The notes below the pieces were generated by a model. The model was not told where the DNA came from, did not search any database, and saw only the letters and a program-made list of their open reading frames with translations. From DASYML01 sp036399835 (lineage in GTDB: Bacteria > Acidobacteriota > Blastocatellia > Pyrinomonadales > Pyrinomonadaceae): a stretch of 18,317 nt of DNA. A program made the translations under genes and the position numbers. Below, one piece after another: positions 15,144 through 18,317 of the stretch. Positions within the stretch are counted from its first letter, which is position 1. Each line of letters begins with the position of its first letter. The stretch spans positions 1 through 18,317 of the forward strand of contig DASWMI010000174.1 of NCBI GenBank assembly GCA_036399835.1. Reading direction: 5' to 3'.

Positions 15144-18137
15144 CTAGAACGTAATGCGCGTGGCAAATTGGAAAGCGCGCGGGCCGCCTGAGCCGAAGAC
15201 GCCGCCGGCTGTCGTGACGGGGCGTCCGAAGCTCGAAGAGCGCAGAAAGCCCGGACTCGCGGGGTCGTTGCTATCGCGCACCAGCACGTTTGAAAAGCCT
15301 GAGTAGTTGATGTTCGAGACGCCCAGCACGTTCGTCACGTTGAAGAGGTTAAAGACCTCTGCTATCGGCTCTATGGTCCAGCGCTCGCCAAAGCGAAAGA
15401 GCTTCGAGGCGCGCAGGTCCAGAGAGTTGAAGCTATCGCTAAAGCGCGCATCATCACCGACGAGCGGCAGCAGTTGACCGTTGACGCCTCCGCCAGCGTT
15501 GAGGCGACCGATAAACTCGTTCAGCTCTGCGCCCGTGTGAAAAAGCCTGCCGCCCGCATTGCGCTGCAAAGCGGGGATGCGCGAAGCGGCATCCGGCAGC
15601 AGGATGTCCATCGGGACGCCGGAAGCAAGCGTCAGGATGGGAGCGAGACGTATGCCGTAGGGCGCGTCGAAGACGCCCGCGAAGGTAAAGCGATGGCGCT
15701 GGTCGTTGGGCGTTGGTCCATATTCAAGCTGCAAGTTGGTCGGGTCGAGAGGGCCGTTGGAGAAGGGAATCTGGTCGTCGTTGGCGTAGTTGAAAGCCTT
15801 CGAGAGCGTGTATGAAGCGCGAAACTGGTAACGGTTAGAGAGCCGCTTTTCCAGGCTCAGGAGCAGCCCGTCATACTTCGTCTTGACGCTCGATTCGATA
15901 TTCTTGACGAGGTCCGGCCCGCCGACCACGGGGTTGAAGACAGTGCCTATGGTCCGGCCAATGATAAAGTGCGTGCCGAAGTTATGTATGTAGTCTGCGC
16001 GCAGCAGCAGGTTGCGCGTCAACTCGCGCTGGAAGCCGAGGTTCATCTGCTGGACCATAGGATTCTGTAGGTCGTTAGCGATGATGTTGATGCCTCCGGC
16101 GCCAGCGCCCGGGAGCACGAAACCCGTAAAGGGGTTGGCGAGCGTCGGCGCGGGCGGCGGAAATCTTCCCAGGACAGGGTCGAACAGAAATTGCGGGTCG
16201 ATAAAGAAGAGGTTGCCTGCGCGCACTTCAATCGGAAGGGCGCGTCCATCCAGCCCGCGCTCTAAAGATTGGACCTCCAGCGTGACGCGATCATAATAGA
16301 TGCCGTAGCCGCCGTGTATGCTCGTGCGCTCGTCTCGCGTCGAATAATTAAACCCCACGCGCGGGCCAAAGTTGTTCTTGTCGCGCGTGCGTTTCCCTTG
16401 AAGGAAGGGGAGGACCAGCGGGTTAAGCTCGCCCGTGCGGCTGATGTTCTTGACATCCGTGTCCAGCTCATAACGCAGCCCCAGGTTGAGAGTCAGGTGA
16501 GAACGCACGCGCCAGTCGTCCTGTATAAAGGCCGCGAAGTAGTTGTTGTCCGCATTCGGAATGACGAGCGGGCGTTCAGGCACTCCGCTGCGCAGCGTGA
16601 CGGCGAAAACCAGATCGTTATCATCCACGCGGCCATCGTTGTTGCGGTCAAAGTCAGGAAAGTCTTCGATCAACTCTACGCGGCCCTGCTGGAAAACGCC
16701 GAGGTCAAAATCGGAGTTGACGCGCTGCATCTCGCCGCCGAGGTTGAGCGTGTGGTTGCCGCTGAGCATCGTCAGCGTATCGCTGAATTGAAAACGCTTT
16801 TGCCGTGTCTGCTGCGGGACGCGAAAGGAAGCGCCGTCCTGTATGCTCGGGAAGGTCAGTTGCGGGCCGGGCGCGACGGGCTGCGTGCGGTTGATAAAGC
16901 TGCTGAGGCTGAAGCTGAAGTTGTTGACCGCGTTCGCAGAGAGCAGTCGAGAGTAGCTGCCGAGAAAAGAGTGCGTGTGGTTGACGCTCGATTGACGCTG
17001 CGAAGCAGAGCCTATGGAACGAATCAACGTGCTCGCGGCCACGTCGTCTTCGCGTTCGAGCGAATAGCGAAAGTTGAAGCGGTCAAACGCGGTCGGACTC
17101 CAATCTTCGCGCGTCGTCAAAAGCAGGTCGTTGAGCGGCGCACCGGCAAAGCCTCGCCTGATTGTTCGACTCGCCAGATCGCGCGCCCCGACCAACGTAG
17201 CCCCATCCTGGTTGCGATACTCGAATGCGCCAAAGAACCAGGCCTTGTCTCTCCTGATTGGTCCACCGAGCGTCACGGCATACTGCTCTCTGTCAAAGGG
17301 CGGCTCTTCCTGGAGCGTGCGGTCAAAGGTCGCGGGCAGACCCTGTAGCCTGCGGTCGCGGAAATAGAAAGAACCAGAGCCGTGCAGCGCATTCGTCCCG
17401 CTCTTGGTGACGATGTTGATGACGGAAGAGCCTGAGCGCCCAAACTCTGCGGAGAAGCGGTTGGTCGCAATCTGAAATTCCTGCACGGCCTCCTGCGAGA
17501 TATTCTGGACCGCGCCGCCAACCACGTCATCGTTGTTATCGGCGCCATCAACCGTCACGTTCCCGCCGCGTCCGAGCTGGCCCGCAGAAGAGACGAGCAC
17601 GGTGTTGGTCTTGGTCGGGTCAAAGTTGGGGGCGGGGGAATTGCCTGGCACGAGCAGCGCGAGTTCCAGAAAGTTGCGCCCGTTGAGAGGCAGACTTTCG
17701 ATCTCGCGGCGGGTCACGACTCCGTCAATCTTAGACGAGAGCGTATCGAGCAGGGGTATCTCCGAGACCAGATCCACGACGACCGCTTCCTTGATGTTTA
17801 TCTCAAGCTGCGCATCGAGCGTGGTGTGCTGCCCGACCTGTAGCACGACGGGCGACTGCGAAACCTTGGCGGCAAACCCTGTCGCCTGAACTCTGACTTG
17901 ATACTCGCCCGGCGGCAAATTCGAGAGCGTATACGCCCCCTCATCGTTGGTCGTCGTTTCACGTTTGAGGCCGGTCCCGGTTTGCGTCGCCGTGACCTGC
18001 GCCCCCGCGATGACGGCGCCATGCGGGTCAGAGATGCTGCCGCTCAATGTCGCGGTCGCGGCCTGCTGCGCATCAACCGAAAGGGCCAGCCCGCACAACA
18101 AAAAGACAGCCAGCAGAGATGCTGTGATCGTTCTCAA
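15144..18137 (-). CDS. TonB-dependent receptor with carboxypeptidase-regulatory-like N-terminal domain (Oar-like)
   Basis: A 997-residue outer-membrane importer. Translation starts at TTG 18137, preceded by an excellent GAGGAG site 8 bases away; no ATG fits better. A signal peptide ends near VDA23. Residues about 28-112 form a carboxypeptidase-regulatory-like beta-sandwich (SGSISDPHGAVIAGAQVT through LPPGEYQVRVQATGF). The plug follows, with IESLPLNGRNFLELALLVPG and VTVDGADNNDDVVGG, then INIVTKSGTNALHGS leading into a beta-barrel. The C-terminal FATRITF, ending in Phe, fits the outer-membrane assembly signal. A canonical EF-hand/dockerin-type loop, DRNNDGRVDDND, sits at residues 497-508 in the barrel region. 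Such receptors are expanded in Acidobacteriota and their ligands are mostly unknown. Confidence 0.93.
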   Translation of the reverse strand: MRTITASLLAVFLLCGLALSVDAQQAATATLSGSISDPHGAVIAGAQVTATQTGTGLKRETTTNDEGAYTLSNLPPGEYQVRVQATGFAAKVSQSPVVLQVGQHTTLDAQLEINIKEAVVVDLVSEIPLLDTLSSKIDGVVTRREIESLPLNGRNFLELALLVPGNSPAPNFDPTKTNTVLVSSAGQLGRGGNVTVDGADNNDDVVGGAVQNISQEAVQEFQIATNRFSAEFGRSGSSVINIVTKSGTNALHGSGSFYFRDRRLQGLPATFDRTLQEEPPFDREQYAVTLGGPIRRDKAWFFGAFEYRNQDGATLVGARDLASRTIRRGFAGAPLNDLLLTTREDWSPTAFDRFNFRYSLEREDDVAASTLIRSIGSASQRQSSVNHTHSFLGSYSRLLSANAVNNFSFSLSSFINRTQPVAPGPQLTFPSIQDGASFRVPQQTRQKRFQFSDTLTMLSGNHTLNLGGEMQRVNSDFDLGVFQQGRVELIEDFPDFDRNNDGRVDDNDLVFAVTLRSGVPERPLVIPNADNNYFAAFIQDDWRVRSHLTLNLGLRYELDTDVKNISRTGELNPLVLPFLQGKRTRDKNNFGPRVGFNYSTRDERTSIHGGYGIYYDRVTLEVQSLERGLDGRALPIEVRAGNLFFIDPQFLFDPVLGRFPPPAPTLANPFTGFVLPGAGAGGINIIANDLQNPMVQQMNLGFQRELTRNLLLRADYIHNFGTHFIIGRTIGTVFNPVVGGPDLVKNIESSVKTKYDGLLLSLEKRLSNRYQFRASYTLSKAFNYANDDQIPFSNGPLDPTNLQLEYGPTPNDQRHRFTFAGVFDAPYGIRLAPILTLASGVPMDILLPDAASRIPALQRNAGGRLFHTGAELNEFIGRLNAGGGVNGQLLPLVGDDARFSDSFNSLDLRASKLFRFGERWTIEPIAEVFNLFNVTNVLGVSNINYSGFSNVLVRDSNDPASPGFLRSSSFGRPVTTAGGVFGSGGPRAFQFATRITF

Positions 18138-18237
18138 CTTTATCGCTCCTCGAATGATTTAGGGATATAGGCGGGACGCAAGAGCCAAAGCCAGCCGGTC
18201 ATCCTTTAACTTGATCACACTTCAGTACGAGGCGGGC

Positions 18238-18243
18238 ATTATA
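18238..18243 (-). promoter_or_regulatory. Possible -10 element for the TonB-dependent receptor gene
   Basis: On the minus strand a perfect TATAAT lies about 100 bases before the TTG start of the receptor gene. This would give a leader of about 95 bases. No good -35 hexamer is present at the usual distance (TTGAAG is only 13 bases away). The remaining 180 bases to the window edge hold no gene I can support. Confidence 0.3.
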
Positions 18244-18317
18244 TGCCGGAAAGCCTCTTCAAGACCAGCATCATGCCTGGCGAGGCCGGCTCGCTGGCCG
18301 AACCCTTCCGCGGGACG

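Larger units (their letters stand above)
213..17265. repeat. Dispersed, over-represented 7-mer TGGWCCA (23 copies)
   Basis: TGGACCA or its complement TGGTCCA begins at 213, 1016, 4672, 4813, 4873, 4988, 5543, 6748, 8478, 8707, 8842, 11320, 11582, 11829, 12958, 13219, 13402, 14522, 15082, 15374, 15714, 16051 and 17259. At about 60% G+C, two to three copies would be expected. Copies are in genes on both strands, in all three reading frames (TGG-TCC, GTC-CA, GGA-CCA), and in three intergenic gaps (4988, 11829, 15082). Several extend to CTGGWCCAG. The inner GGWCC alone is not enriched, so the flanking T and A matter. Confidence 0.7.

Noticed and set aside
16269..17348. A 359-codon plus-strand open frame
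   Set aside because: It is antisense to the TonB-dependent receptor, whose domains fit perfectly. The product is rich in Arg, Ala and Val with no motif, typical of a shadow frame in G+C-rich DNA.
1..18317. CRISPR array, tRNA, rRNA, integrase or transposase
   Set aside because: No regularly spaced direct repeats, cloverleaf-like sequences or recombinase motifs were found on either strand by eye.

Overview
The window looks like a G+C-rich (about 60% by eye) Gram-negative chromosome. The best guess is an Acidobacteriota member, perhaps a Blastocatellia relative. The main clue is a 997-residue TonB-dependent receptor with an N-terminal carboxypeptidase-regulatory-like domain and the 'LPLNGRNF' plug motif, a type expanded in that phylum. 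Lineage is an inference. No rRNA, tRNA, CRISPR, transposase or phage gene was found.

Layout. (1) 41-3423, minus strand: an unrecognised 252-residue protein, a secreted Spy/CpxP-like LTXXQ protein, an ECF sigma factor, a single-pass membrane protein that is probably its anti-sigma factor, and a membrane-anchored second Spy/CnrX-like protein whose start overlaps the anti-sigma gene by 4 bases. The 342-base gap before the sigma gene holds a 123-bp inverted repeat and two hairpin terminators. (2) 3633-11818, plus strand: a complete tripartite RND efflux operon (lipoprotein adaptor, HAE1-type pump, TolC-like outer membrane factor), followed by a second short adaptor-like lipoprotein and a small three-helix membrane protein. 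A long inverted repeat and a tiny hairpin lie between adaptor and pump genes. (3) 11901-18137, minus strand, convergent with the efflux operon: a TonB-dependent receptor, an APC-family permease, an acyltransferase-3 membrane protein and a DUF423 protein.

How it may fit together. The sigma, membrane anti-sigma and periplasmic Spy-fold sensor recall the CnrH/CnrY/CnrX logic, which sits beside an RND pump in Cupriavidus. Here the pump is of the drug/hydrophobe class (HAE1), so an envelope-stress circuit that controls efflux is a more likely reading than metal resistance. The circuit is inferred from gene order and motifs only.

The strongest unexplained signal is a seven-base near-palindrome, TGGWCCA. 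It occurs 23 times in 18.3 kb, about ten times what base composition predicts. It appears in all three reading frames, in intergenic DNA and in genes on both strands. It may be a HIP1-like or uptake-signal-like genomic word.
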